NCBI GenBank assembly: GCA_005408345.1
Contig: SEMN01000485.1
Span: 322,001 to 386,000 of the forward strand
From: Macquaria australasica
Lineage: Eukaryota > Chordata > Actinopteri > Centrarchiformes > Percichthyidae
Length of the DNA: 64,000 nt
Reading direction: 5' to 3'
The notes below the pieces were generated by a model. The model searched no databases. It saw only the letters and a list, made by a program, of their open reading frames with translations, and was not told the DNA's origin. This document shows, piece by piece, positions 1-11,270 of the stretch. The position numbers were made by a program, and so were the translations under genes. Within the stretch, counting starts at the first letter, position 1. Each line of letters begins with the position of its first letter.

Positions 1-254
1 ATATAGCATCCCCGTTCAAATGCACTTCAACAGTAAGTGAACACATCACATCATATCGCAGAGATGTTGAGCGCTGATTCTGACTGTCTTCAGTTCAGTA
101 GTGCATTCAGTTTGTTGCTAGTTCAAGCTGTTATGTTCAGTTCAGTCCAAAACTGGGCCAATACAGGCTCTGTTCACAAGGTTAATAGCTCAGCTGCTGA
201 CATGTAATCTGCTTTTAACGAGGGAGTAACGAACTGTGTGCCACGGCCGAGGAG

Positions 255-605
255 TGTGAGGGGGCTAGAGACAGACTATGTGGGTTAGAGGTGATTCTGG
301 TATCCTTGCCATTCTCTGCTATGTCTGCTATGTATTGTGAGGGTATAAATATGTGACTGCATCTTCCCTTCTGTGTCAGACTCTTCATATGCATCTTGGT
401 GTATGATCTCTGTCCTTTCAGCTGAAATCAGATTGACTCTGTGTGCTCGCTTGCTCTTCCTTATATTTACTTTTTATTCTTATTTACCATTTTATTTGAT
501 TGTTTTATTCTTTTGCTTAATTAAATATACAAAAGACAACAGCTTGTTGGATCTTCATTTATTTGATCACTTCTTCAAAAGGAAATATACACAATTTCCA
601 CCACA
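255..605 (+). mobile_element. Solo LTR of an LTR retrotransposon, with target-site duplication
   Basis: The 351 bp stretch begins TGTGAGGGGG and ends TTTCCACCACA, so it has the TG...CA ends of an LTR. It is flanked by perfect 5 bp direct repeats AGGAG at 250-254 and 606-610. Inside are a TATA box (TATAAA, 344-349) and a polyadenylation-like ATTAAA (520-525), in the order expected of a U3-R-U5 unit read on the plus strand. No gag, pol or second LTR lies nearby, so this is most simply a solo LTR left by recombination between two LTRs. A 5 bp duplication fits Gypsy-type elements but the superfamily cannot be proven. The open reading frame at 373-645 only overlaps this LTR by chance. Confidence 0.75.
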
Positions 606-771
606 AGGAGCACCCTCAGTCACCAGTGAGGAGCTTCACTGCTAACAGCTACTGATTCAGTTACAATGGTGATTCAGTGCAGTCAGTTCAGTTAGAAGAT
701 TCGTTCATACATGTACTGAACACCTCTATTTGAGCATCTGGTCATCCATCCATCCATCCATTTTCTTCCGC

Positions 772-1350
772 TTATCCGGGGCCGGGTCGCGGTGGCAGCA
801 GGTTAAGCAGGGTTATCCAGACGTCCCTCTCCTCAGCAACGCTTTCCAGCTCCTCCTGGGGGACCCCAAGGCGTTCCCAGGCCAGATGAGATATATAATC
901 CCTCCAGCATGTTCTGGGTCTGCCCTGGGGCCTCCTACCAGTTGGACGTGCCCGGAACACCTCCAAAGGGAGGCGTCCAGGAGGCATCCTAGTCAGATGC
1001 CCGAACCACCTCAACTGGCTCCTTTCGATGCGAAGGAGCAGCGGCTCTACTCCGAGCTCCCTCCGGATGTCCGAGCTCCTTTCCCTGTCTCTAAGGGTGA
1101 GCCCAGCCACCCTACGGAGGAAACTCATTTCGGCCGCTTGTATCCGCGATCTCATTCTTTCGGTCACTACCCAAAGCTCATGACCATAGGTGAGGGTTGG
1201 AACGTAGATCGACTGGTAAATCGAAAGCTTTGCCTTCCGGCTCAGCTCCCTCTTCACCACCACGGTCCGGTACAACGCCCGCATTACTGCTGATGCTGCA
1301 CCGATCCGCCTGTCCATCTCACGCTCCATCTTACCATCACTCGTGAACAA
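772..1350 (-). pseudogene. LINE ORF C-terminal segment, frameshifted from the RT part
   Basis: This frame carries the C-terminal region of the same LINE protein. It has the SIYVPTLTYGHELWV thumb-like segment, the FLRRVAG block and the GRRPQGRPRTCWRDYI block, and it ends in PPRPGPG just before the 3' UTR and the repeat tail. It is in a different frame from the upstream endonuclease-RT ORF, so a frameshift lies around 1.35-1.43 kb. No start codon of its own is implied. Confidence 0.8.
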
Positions 1351-3329
1351 GACCCCGAGATACTTGAACTCCCCCGTCTGGGGCAGTAACTCACCTCCAA
1401 CCCAAAGGGGCAGTCCACCGTTTTCCGGCTGAGAACCATGGCCTCGGACTTGGAGGTGCTGACTCTCATCCCAGCCGCTTCACACTCGGCTGCAAACCGC
1501 CCCAGTGCATGCTGAAGGTCACAGCCCGATGAAGCCAACAGAACCACATCGTCCGCAAAGAGCAGAGATGCTATTCTGAGACCACCAAACCGGACACTCT
1601 CCTCCCCCCGGCTGCGCCTTGAAATCCTGTCCATGAATATCACAAACAGAATTGGTGACAAGGGGCAGCCCTGGCGGAGTCCAACACCCACTTGGAATGT
1701 GTTTGACTTTGTGCCGAGAATGCGGACACAGCACTCACTTCGGTTATATAGGGACCGGATGGCTTGTAGCAGCGACCCCGGTACCCCATACTCCCGCAGT
1801 ACCCCCCACAGGAGCCCCCGGGGGACACGGTCGAAAGCCTTCTCCAAGTCGACAAAACACATGTAGACTGGATGGGCAAACTCCCATGAATGGGAGATCT
1901 TCCTTGAGGCCAACCGAAAGTCCTTCTCCATAGCCTCTCCAAACTCCTCCCACACCCGGGTTTTTGCTTTGGTGACCACCGAGGCCGCCATCCTTCTGGC
2001 CTCCCGGTACCTGTCCGCTGCTTCAGGAGACCTCGGGGCTAGCCAAGCCCGAACAGCCTCCTTCTTCAGCTTGACGGCTTCCTTCACCGCCGGTGTCCAC
2101 CAGCGGGTTCTGAGGTTGCCGCCTCGACAGGCACCGACGACCTTCTGACCACAGCTCCTAGCGGCCGCCTCAGCAATGGAGGCTTTGAACATGGCCCACT
2201 CTGTTTCCATGTCCCCAACCTCCCCCGGGATGCGCGAGAAGTTCTTCCGGAGGTGGGAGTTGAAGATCTCGCAGACAGGGCCCTCCACCAGACGTTCCCA
2301 GTTCACCCTCACTACACGTTTAGGTTTGCCAGGTCTGTCCGGCAGCCGTCCCTGCCATCTTATCCAACTCACCACCAAGTGGTGATCAGTTGACAGCTCT
2401 GCCCCTCTCTTCACCCGAGTGTCCAAGACATACGGCCGCAGATCTGATGATACGACCACAAAGTCAATCATCGACCTGCGGCCTAAGGTGTTCTGGTACC
2501 AAGTACACTTATGAACAACCCTATGCTCAAACATGGTGTTTGTTATGGCCAGTCCATGGCTAGCACAGAAGTCCAACAACAAAGCACCACTCGGGTTCAG
2601 ATCGGGGAGGCCATTCCTCCCAATCACCCCCCTCCAGGTTTCACCATCATTGCCCACATGGGCGTTGAAGTCTCCCAGCAGAACTATGGAGTCTCCAGGT
2701 GGTATCCCTTCCAGGACGCCACCCAGGAACTCCAAGAAGGCCGGGTACTCTGAACTGCTGTTTGGTGCATAAGCACAAACAACAGTCAGGGCCTTCCTCT
2801 CAGCAACTTTCAGTCGCATCGAGGCGACCCTCTCGTTCCCCGGGGAAAACTCCAACACAGCGGCGCTCAGCCGGGGACTCGTGAGTATCCCCACACCCGC
2901 CCGGCGCCTTTCATCCTGGGCAACTCCGGAAAAGAAGAGAGTCCAGCCCCTCTCCAGGAGTTTGGTTCCAGATCCTGAGCTATGCGTAGAGGTGAGCCCA
3001 ACTATATCTAGCTGGTACTGCTCCACCTCCTGCACCAGCTCCGGCTCTTTCCCCGCCAGAGAGCTGACGTTCCACGTCCCTAAAACCAGTCTGCGACACC
3101 GAAGGTCAGCACGCCCAGGTCTCTGCCCTTGCCTGCCGCCCGGCTTACATTGCACCCGACCCCGATGCCTATCCCTGCAGGTGGTGGGCCCACAGGGTGG
3201 GGGCTCCATGTCGGTTTTTCGGGCTGTGCCCGACCGGGCCCCATGGGTCAAGGCCCGGCCACAAGACGCTCCCCATCGTGCTCCCCTCCCGGGTCTGGCT
3301 CCAGGGGGGGGGCCCTGGTATCCCGACAC
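1284..3329 (-). pseudogene. LINE endonuclease and partial reverse transcriptase ORF (defective)
   Basis: The 681-codon frame opens with a low-complexity leader, then an endonuclease/exonuclease/phosphatase fold from about residue 80: the start LGTWNVSSL, a central LLGDFNAHVG and the terminal STDHHLVV block with its catalytic Asp-His pair. RT follows with motif A (CFVDLEKAFD), motif B (LRQGCPLSP) and the catalytic LFADD motif. The sequence jumps from an AMEKDFRLASRK segment straight to a segment just ahead of motif A. The early RT motifs are therefore missing, which I estimate at well over 100 residues from memory of the family. After the LSRKTVDCPF segment the frame is lost. In a live element the product would nick DNA and prime reverse transcription at the target. 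Confidence 0.85.
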
Positions 3330-3385
3330 ATCAGGGGATTGTGCATCCGGTCATTTGCCATCAAATTGCTAACGCTAGCTCAAGC

Positions 3386-4600
3386 CCCCTCCTCTCTGTG
3401 CTGGATGAACACAACATGTGTGGAGGAACTGCAGATGACTCAAAAAGTAATATCTAGTGGTAATCAGTGTGTAGTGGATAATCATGTAGTGTATAAATTC
3501 TATGTGTATATACATATTGGTAATATAATGCAATATAATAATCATACCACTCACACACACAATATAATATATTACTCTAAAGCCATGTCTTGTGTATGCA
3601 TGATCATGTGAAGTGCTGGAGAATGTTATTCAGACCTTTGTGTTGTTGTTTGACTTTTATTTGGAGAATGATTGTAATAATGTCAGAGTGACCTGACTTT
3701 GTCTCTGTACAAGAGCAATCTCAATAACAGAATGCCCTGCCAAAAAGTTAAGGGTTGTTTCCTGTAAAGAAAAACACATATTTGAAATGGTTCCATAACT
3801 AGCAGAGGGAGGTGAAGTGAAATCTATCTGGCTAAATTGTTCCAAATAAGGAGATACAGTGAACAGTGTTGGAGAAACCCTGTAGAAATTGAATATCCCT
3901 AGCGACAAGTGACGTAAGTAGCATAGAAAATAATCTCATTGGCTGAGGATAGCTGGAGGTAGGAGCATTTGACTATTAGAAAAAGTGTGAGTTACAGTTT
4001 AAAAGCTCTGGTAAGATATCAATAGGTTGGTATTTGTACTCTTCAGACTAGAAATGCACGTGTCTTTAAAATAAAGAGACTCTGTATGCAGAAGGATCGT
4101 CTCTGAAGATTAATTTCCACTACAAGTGCTAACAGTAGCAAGTTAGGCTAACTAGCTCCCATTTTCCAAATGATTCAAGATTCTAACGGCTGGGCCACAT
4201 CGCCGATCTGAGCAGCACGTGGCAGCTACCTCGCCGAACTGCTGCTCTGGCACACGTGTGGTGTCCACACAGAGAGCGTTCCTGCTGCTGCCAGCCCTGT
4301 CTTTCTGCATTAAGTTTGCCTTTGATAACGGCCATCAATAATAGACTGTTTCATTTCATTTCATGGTACATTTCATTTATATTTAGACAGAAAAAGGTTA
4401 AGAGGCTTGTGCTCAATTGTAACTAGGGATTTTTTTCACGTCTGTGAAATATTCTACAGATATCAATATTGAAACTGATAGGTGTAATGTTGCTGGTTTG
4501 ATGTCAATATGACTATCAACAGATCATTTTCACTATCTAATTTCACACGGAAAAAATAGGCGAGATGCCGAATCTCTAGATGAAACGCGTCTCACGCGGG
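3386..4600. other. Intergenic; no gene seen
   Basis: No host exon is recognisable here. The stretch 4180-4330 (GCTGGGCCACATCGCCGATC onward) is GC-richer than its surroundings and resembles a dispersed teleost repeat, but I cannot delimit it. Confidence 0.4.
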
Positions 4601-4619
4601 CTGTGTGGCTGCAGGAAAA

Positions 4620-4730
4620 ATGGGCAAGCGTAAGGATGTGAGCGACTTTGACAAGGGCCAAATTGTGATGGCTAGACAACTGGGTCAGAGCATCTCCAAA
4701 ACTGCTGTCTGCAGTGGTCAGTACCACTAA
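4620..4730 (+). pseudogene. Remnant of a Tc1-like transposase N-terminus
   Basis: ATG at 4620 starts MGKRKDVSDFDKGQIVMARQ and continues GQSISKTA. This is the beginning of the paired-like helix-turn-helix DNA-binding region of Tc1 transposases, with the characteristic FDKGQIVMARQLG wording. The frame stops after 36 residues. The next bases (4731-4790: KWSKEGKPVNQRQG-like in a shifted frame) continue the family sequence and are then lost. No DDE catalytic part or clear inverted repeats remain. It is a small fragment of a different Tc1 lineage from the copy in dnd1 intron 3. Confidence 0.75.
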
Positions 4731-5129
4731 AAGTGGTCCAAGGAAGGAAAACCGGTCAACCAGCGACAGGGTGTTATGGCTAATCGGTGTAAGTTTGGAC
4801 TTATAGGAACCATAACAGAACCCTCAAGTTACAGTCTGCTGAGCAGAAAACATTTCCATATAAGGACCTGTATTCCACCATATAGCTGACCTTTTTGACC
4901 TTTTATACAAGAGTTCTGTTGCTCAGCATACACACATAGAAACCTAAAGACACGAAACAAGGTAAGAGTTCAAGACTTGAGAAATGAATAAAATTGGAAC
5001 TATTAACTCATTAAAGTAAATACACAAACATATAATTACTAAATATTATAAGTATACAAACAAATAATTATGAATAGATGATTAACATGTGAATAAATGA
5101 TAAGTTATAAGCTTACAACTAAGTTTACA
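4731..5129. other. AT-rich intergenic stretch
   Basis: Apart from the trailing Tc1 relic up to about 4790, nothing recognisable is present. Confidence 0.4.
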
Positions 5130-5640
5130 TTCACAGTTCTGGTCCAGGCTCTTGTCATCTCGCACCTAGACTACTGCAACTGGCTCATGGTTGGTGTGCC
5201 TGCATGTCCCATCCGACCTCTACAGCTCATCCAATTCAATTCAATTCAGTTTTATTTATATAGCGCCATATCATAACAAAGTTATCTCAGGGCACTTTTA
5301 GAACGCATCCAGAACGCAGAAGCTCGGCTGGTCTTCAACTTACCCAAGTTCTCCCACATTACACCGCTCCTCCGCACCCTGCGCTGACTACCGGTGGCTG
5401 CTCGAATCCAATTCAAGACACTGGTACTTGCCTACCATGCTACAAATGGCTCAGGTCCATCCTACATCCAGGACATGTTAAAACCTTACACCCCAGCCCA
5501 TCCACTACACTCTGCAACTGCCAATCAGCTCGCTGCTCCCTCACTTCGGGGGGGGGGCCTGGCTACTACCTCACTATGAGGGGGCCCAGCTACTCCCTCA
5601 CTATGAGGGGGGCCCAGCTACCGCTCAGCAAAATCACAAC
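5130..5640 (+). mobile_element. 5'-truncated L2-type LINE fragment, interrupted by a second L2 tail
   Basis: Conceptual translation gives the C-terminal block of L2-clade reverse transcriptases: ISHLDYCNWLMVGVP, then LQLIQNAEARLVFNLPKFSH, LRWLPVAARIQFKTLVLAYH and a GPSYIQDMLKPYTP segment. The block is split between LIQ and NAEA by an unrelated 73 bp insert (see 5233-5305). After 5540 a unit of about 28 bp containing CCTCACTATGAGGGGG is tandemly repeated. No intact ORF survives. Confidence 0.75.
5233..5305 (-). mobile_element. Tiny 3'-end L2 insertion nested in the L2 fragment
   Basis: The insert reads, on the minus strand, as the extreme 3' end of the L2 family found elsewhere in the window: GTGCCCTGAGATAACTTTGT, then the ATATGGCGCTATATAAATAA block, then repeated TGAATTGAAT units. 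It is flanked by the direct repeat CATCC at 5228-5232 and 5306-5310, which looks like the target-site duplication of a severely 5'-truncated retrotransposition. Removing it restores the surrounding RT reading. Confidence 0.75.
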
Positions 5641-5758
5641 TGTTTGCAGTCCAGCGCAAGATGGCAGCTCCCGTATCCTGGATATTTTGGCTTCATTTTT
5701 GTACAGTAGGAGGAAGTGGAGACGCGTTGACCATCTTTATATACAGTCTATGCTGTAG
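5641..5758. repeat. Dispersed teleost repeat fragment
   Basis: The segment AAGATGGCAGCTCCCGTATC through GACCATCTTTATATACAGTC is one I recognise as common in fish intergenic DNA. It may be the 3' part of the preceding LINE or an independent MITE end. No coding content. Confidence 0.35.
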
Positions 5759-7670
5759 AGCAGCAAATGAAACAGGTCTGGCTATAGGTGGAATCAGTAT
5801 TTTGTAAAAACAGATATATGATAACATAAAAGTTTATACTTTAAATAGCACAAGTACATCAAATGCAGTACACCCCAGCAAACATAGAAGTCTAATATAA
5901 GACCCAGCATCAATGTTTATAGCAAAACAAAAATGGAGAACAGCTTTAAACATGATGTTGTGAAGAGTTATTTCTCCTCTGTCATATGGTGCTAAAAAAA
6001 AACCTCCCTCAACATCAAAATGCACACTGTGCGGTAGGCTTAGTATGCATATGCACAAGTCCCTTGAGTGGATTTATAGAGCCTATTATCGTTGCTAATT
6101 GAACAGAGCAGTTTCAGCAAGACGTGTCTTGATACAGAGAGACAAACAAATGAGCAGGGCGGATGGCTAAATGAAGGTAGAAAGATCTCTGAAATCAAAG
6201 GAGCAAAGGGAAGAACTGCAACAATACAAACATGGCACTGTGGGGATTGGAGTATAAAATAAATGCACTCTGTTATGTTGAAAAGTCACTACCATAGAGA
6301 GAAAATAAAAGGAATCACTTATAATGACCCAAAGAATATTCTGAATGTCCCCATATTTATTAGTAAAATAAAGTAAAACAGAAGGGAATATTTGCAGGAC
6401 TATGTATTTTTCAACCAAGAAAAAGAAAAAAATGGACTTTGATTTATGTATTGGCCACTTATTTCTGACATCAGTAATACATGGGAAACTAAAATACTCA
6501 GGTTGTGTTATAACTGCTGCTGCTGTACCCTAATGGTATTTTAAAAGATTTAATTAATTACATTAGAAAGGAAACAAAGGCCAATTTACCTTTTGCTGAA
6601 ACCAACTGGGGGGGGGGGGTTCCTAATTGGATCAGTGAAAAGCAGGATTTCAATGCCTCTGTTTTGTGTATTTAAAGCAACACTTTACAGTGTTTCTAAA
6701 CCAGCAGGAAGAAATAACATGTTCCAAACTTGTTCTCACAGGAAAGTATACTGTGTTACTGTACAGAACACAGCTGCATATTTGCAGCAGCAGAATTTTA
6801 AACTGCAATTTGAAAAGCCTGTGAGCAGCATCTGTAACCTCTGCTCTGTGAGCTAAATGAGACAGTCTTCTCAGTTACCTGGTAACATAACTACTTTTTA
6901 TATCGCACAGTGACCATCTCCTTCATGTGATGATGGAAAAGTACTGTCAATCAGTTCTCTTCTATTGCTATTCTAAATAAGCCTAAGCAATTCAAACTCT
7001 TAAAGGTAGAAAACTATTTAGAAAATATGAGAATACTGTATCTGCTTGTTCCAAATGTTCATTTCAAATCGTTAATGATGCTTACTGTATAGTGAGTAAA
7101 ATACTCACAACACATGGCACCATATGCTGAATGGCTGGACCATTCTATCAAATGGAATTACCCTCGATATAAAGTTCTATCTGTTTAGAGGATATTTGGC
7201 CATTCATCATGAGGTTGTAATTAATGAGTCTGAGTTAAAGATGGTTTTAAAACAGAAATGAAATAAAAATAAATAGATAATGTCCTCTTTTTTATCTTTT
7301 AGGAAGTCCAGAACTAAGCTTTAACTCTAAACTCAGGTGAGGTCTAAACATTAACATTACATACGCATCATATCAGTGTCACAGCAAAAAGTAGTACACA
7401 AAAGTGTACACTGGATACAATTTGATATGACCTCGCGAAGCATTGTTTCTAACATCTTAGCATCAGGAAAATTTATTTATTTACATTTATTTACATATAA
7501 ATATTAGTAGAGGACCTTTGCCTTTATTATTTAGAAATGTGACTAATAATTTGTTACCAATAATTTTATATTTAGATTGATTCCTCCTCTCTAAACTCAA
7601 GCGCACTCTCTCATCTCCTCTGCTGTCAGTGGCCAATTAGGCTGCTACAGAGGCCGAGGCGTGTCACATT
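5759..7670. other. AT-rich intergenic stretch without recognisable features
   Basis: Short open frames on both strands lack homology, splice context or a consistent coding signal. A G10 run lies near 6608. Confidence 0.4.
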
Positions 7671-7975
7671 AAGGCCAGTTCAGACCAAAGATTTGTGATG
7701 AGATGAGTTTAAACTTGCAACTACTTGCAACGCGCCAGTTTGCAACGTTCTGAAACCTGCCAGTTTACACAAAAGCGACTAGACGAGCAACGACTCTTTG
7801 TACTTCCGTTGTAACTGCCGGCTTTTCAAGCTGAGTCGCAGGCGACGCCATCAGCCGACGCCATCAGCCGACTTGAGTCGATCTGAGACGGGCCAGTTCA
7901 CACCGCTGCAACTTTAACCTGCGACGTTATTAAACGGTTTTGTCTCGTTGCGAATGTTTGGTCTGAACTGGCCTT
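7671..7975. repeat. MITE with 19 bp perfect terminal inverted repeats
   Basis: AAGGCCAGTTCAGACCAAA at 7671-7689 is the exact reverse complement of 7957-7975. The 305 bp interior has no ORF but is rich in short words such as TTGCAAC and GCGACG. It contains a perfect 13 bp tandem duplication (CGACGCCATCAGC at 843-855 and 856-868 of the 7 kb block, i.e. 7843-7855 and 7856-7868). No clear target-site duplication is visible. It looks like a non-autonomous DNA transposon, possibly hAT-related; the family is not proven. Confidence 0.75.
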
Positions 7976-8783
7976 CAGAGATGAACATGGAGGAGGAAGA
8001 GTGACACATTCCACTGAATTCCTATAAAACAAATGTTTGGCGACACTTGATTTTTCAAGAGAGTCAGACAACTTGATTATATTGATTATATGATTATATG
8101 ATTAAATATGTAACACTGCAGGTGAGTAAGGTGTGAGTGGAGGTGAACAGTCTTCTATAGCTCCATATCATCTCTAGAGACTCCATCTTTGCTAAGTCAC
8201 GCCCACCTCTGAATCATGTGATCCCTGAACAATTTAATCAAACATTCAGTTTCACTCAAAAATACGTCACATAACAGAAGCTAAAGACTATCTAACTGCT
8301 AATGATTTCACTGCCTGTTAGTAAAATCAATTAAACCCATTCAGACACCCACAATGTCTCACAGCACAGAGGTTTTAACGTAAAAAACAAAACAAAAAAG
8401 GTTTTAAAAAAGAGAAGAGATAACAACAAAATAAAGAAGGGGGGAAAAGATGGAGCGCATGCAGGGCTGGGCCTCCCAACATCAAGGTCCCTTCATTACC
8501 GAGCAGCTGTTGAACAGCAGTCAGATGACTCAAGTTGATTTCAAAGTCTTTAAAGAGTTGTCGCAGCCGGGCTCTTGCTTGTGTGTATCAGAGGGGAATG
8601 AGGATTGAAAAGTGATGGAGAGTGACAGCCGACAGATTGCCAGCGCTCGCAGCTCGCCCTCAGGTGAGACTGGGGAAGACAGATCACCCCTGCTGATGTT
8701 TAGACGAGGGAGGCGAAGAACACAGCTGTGTGTGAGGGGGTGCAGAGAGAGAGAGCAAAAGAATGAGCGTACAGTATAAGCAT

Positions 8784-8817
<34 letters not shown>

Positions 8818-8889
8818 TTAAGTGCGTACATGGCAGATTGTGTGTGTTTGTGACAGTTTGGGCCTGTGGACGTGTATTACTCATGTTGT
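7976..8889. other. Intergenic, with a (CA)n microsatellite at 8786-8814
   Basis: No exon is recognised. The two minus-strand ORFs that span 8530-8884 are mainly the translated CA repeat and its flanks. Confidence 0.4.
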
Positions 8890-9116
8890 GAGGACATAAA
8901 TCTGTTTACACAGTCACATTGTGGGGACTTGCCTTCCTTTTGGGGACAAAACACAAGTCCCCATAACTTAAATCATTACATTTTAGGGTGAAGACTTGGT
9001 GTAAGATTAGCGTAAGGTTAGGTTTAGGTTAAGGTTAAAAGGGAGGCGGGGTTAGGGTAAATAACCAGGAAATGAATGTAAGTCAATATAATGTTCTCTT
9101 AAGTGATGGAAACACG

Positions 9117-9118
<2 letters not shown>
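8890..9118. repeat. Dispersed repeat with TGGGGAC ends and GGTTAG-rich core
   Basis: The unit runs from GTGAGGACATAAATC through TTGTGGGGACTTG and AAGTCCCCATAACTT into a core of GGTTAGGTTTAGG-like motifs, then a TG microsatellite. The inverted TGGGGACTTG/AAGTCCCC pair suggests a small foldback element. A related antisense copy lies at 17741-17895. Confidence 0.55.
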
Positions 9119-9171
<53 letters not shown>

Positions 9172-9173
9172 AC

Positions 9174-9211
<38 letters not shown>
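9119..9211. repeat. Two (TG)n microsatellite arrays
   Basis: A run of about 24 TG dinucleotides (9119-9167), a short TTTGCACAAGGG spacer, then about 17 more (9178-9211). Confidence 0.9.
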
Positions 9212-9212
<1 letters not shown>

Positions 9213-9369
9213 AGACAAGGCCCTGCGGCTCAGGATCTGCTGTCGCTAAGCAGCTGACACTTCTTAGCGACAGACTGACAGATTTTCACAAACTAATTTG
9301 ACTCTGAGGAAGACGAAATGAGACGCCCATGAAACTTTTCACATCCTGCCAGTGGAAAATATTCTGCAG

Positions 9370-9414
9370 TGCTGCTGCTGCTGCTGATGATGATGATGAT
9401 GATAATGATGATGA
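9370..9414. repeat. (CTG)n-(ATG)n trinucleotide array
   Basis: Six or so GCT/CTG units pass directly into seven or so GAT/ATG units. The poly-Ser and poly-Gln ORFs seen here on the minus strand are artefacts of this array. Confidence 0.85.
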
Positions 9415-11270
9415 CAAGTTAACCCCAAAAACTTGACAACACACACAAAAAAAGAGAGTGATAGTATTGGAGAGCACAATAATGCAGGAGAGCACACCTT
9501 GTTGACAGAGGAGGTAACGGGGTGAGAGAGGGGTAGATCACCTGCAGACATGGCAGCTCTGTCACTGACTACCTGTTTGGGACCTTCCATCATAGTTTAG
9601 CATGCATTACTGAAGTCAGCTGATTTAAGCGCCATAGGCAGTGAGTCTGTGACTAACAAGACAAGCAACAACTTTTCCAAGGGTGCTTTCACACCTAAAC
9701 CTAACCAGTTTGGTTTTAACTATAAACAGATCTCTGCGTATGAATGCAGAATCTGTAGGCAAGAGACAAGATTTTGGTATAGGAAGCGTTCTGGTTTCTG
9801 TTTGTAGTCCGTGACCAATTAAATTTGAGCGGGCTTTGGTTGCAGGCAGGTAAACAGTCCAGTAACAGTTAGTCGGAAAGCTGTCAAACTCTTGCACAGA
9901 CTAAACAACCACACCAAGAATGCTTAAAAATGTGAGTCTGTATCGGTGGCGGTGTGAAAGCAAAGCAGACCAACCATTACTGATTGTATCATGAATTCAA
10001 AACATGAAACTACTAATAAATCCAGCTATTGACCTTGTGTGTTTCAGTGCCTCGTCTCTGTTTGTCTTTTAACTTCTAGTCTACACAGGAAGTGGGAATG
10101 TGTCGCATTGTGTAGGGTGACATCTGTTGCTTGTGATCCCCTTGTGCCTACATTTCATCAAAAACCTGAGCAGTTTTATAAGCTAATGTTCATCTGAAGG
10201 ACTGACAGAGCTTAAAGAACATGAGAGGCCTTCTTCTATAGCAGTCAGTTCTCCTGCACATCTCTGGGATCAACAGGTCATGTTACTGTTATAAAAGTGT
10301 TGGGATTTATTATTAATAATTTCATATCATAAGTTGTCTGAGTGGCCCTAATACAATATTTCAGTCTCAGTGGAGACTCATTTGGTTTTAGTAAACTGTT
10401 ACACACACTTTTCCACGACATGGGCTTATTATTGTGTTCTGATTACTGTGACTATTACTGAAACATACATTATATTGAATATTTGGGTGAAGAGATGTGT
10501 TTTAATTCATGTTGTTAAGATTCAAGACCAACAAATATGAAATTAGCTGGTTTAGTGATTGTTTGTGAAGAATGCAAATAATAATAATAATTTAATAACC
10601 GGCACCATCGTACTGATAAATTAGCCTCAGAGCTTGTTGTAAGCTAATTTACGGCAAAATCATCTTTTTTTTCATCCGATATCTGCGGTGGATGTGGCGG
10701 TGACTGAGCACCGAGACTGAGCACCTATGCACATGAGTGCAGGGACTGATTTATGCGTTGTGTGTTTTGGCAGTTCCTCATTAAAAAGTGAGTGAAATGT
10801 AGCCACACAGTAACTACCCTCACATAATATTACAGTAAGATACTTCTTTTCTGTCCTGTTCCTACCTGTTCATCATTATTCAGGACATATTAGGTCCAGT
10901 TGCAGTCTGGACTAATAATGCTCATAATCAACAATTTCTATAGCTGCTCTTTGTGACACCAGAGAAGAGAAATACAGTATACACATAAGGCATAAAGTGC
11001 AACAACATTTGCTGTCAGTCACTGACAGAATTGAATTTTCCTCCATTGGTCCACGTAGTGGTGATGGAGCAGGATGATCACCAAAACTGTCCAATGAATG
11101 AGTAAAATAACAGTTTAGTTTACAGCAGTGGTTGCTATGGTAACACACAACAACAGTAATGTGTTGCTTGCAGTCCACAGTAGAGAGATGTCTGGTAACA
11201 CTTCTTTAGCTTCATTAATTAAATTAATTTTTCTGTTCTCTAGCATGTTAGCAAATAGCTATCTATGTAC
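9415..11270. other. Intergenic; no gene seen
   Basis: No protein similarity, RNA gene or delimitable repeat could be recognised on either strand. Confidence 0.4.

Larger units (their letters stand above)
744..3385 (-). mobile_element. RTE-like non-LTR retrotransposon (LINE), internally deleted
   Basis: On the minus strand this 2.6 kb element encodes an AP-type endonuclease followed by a reverse transcriptase. It ends, at 744-760, in the tandem tail (GGAT)n that reads ATCC repeats on the plus strand. The endonuclease-RT layout without RNase H and the short tandem-repeat tail fit the RTE/RTEX group, though the clade is my inference. The 5' end near 3385 is approximate. The coding region is broken by a frameshift near 1.4 kb and by a deletion in the RT, so the copy is dead. 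A 63 bp relic of the same 3' end lies in hars1 intron 12 at 39445-39507. Confidence 0.85.

Noticed and set aside
373..645. 90-codon ORF
   Set aside because: It lies mostly inside the solo LTR, crosses its right boundary into flanking DNA and has no recognisable domain.
730..1293. 187-codon plus-strand ORF
   Set aside because: It is the antisense shadow of the LINE C-terminal coding region and tail.
2881..3611. Overlapping 160-codon plus-strand ORFs
   Set aside because: Antisense to the LINE endonuclease leader; GC-rich third positions create long chance frames.
9000..9060. Interstitial telomere-like GGTTAG motifs
   Set aside because: The motifs are degenerate and embedded in a dispersed repeat that recurs at 17741; there is no true (TTAGGG)n array.
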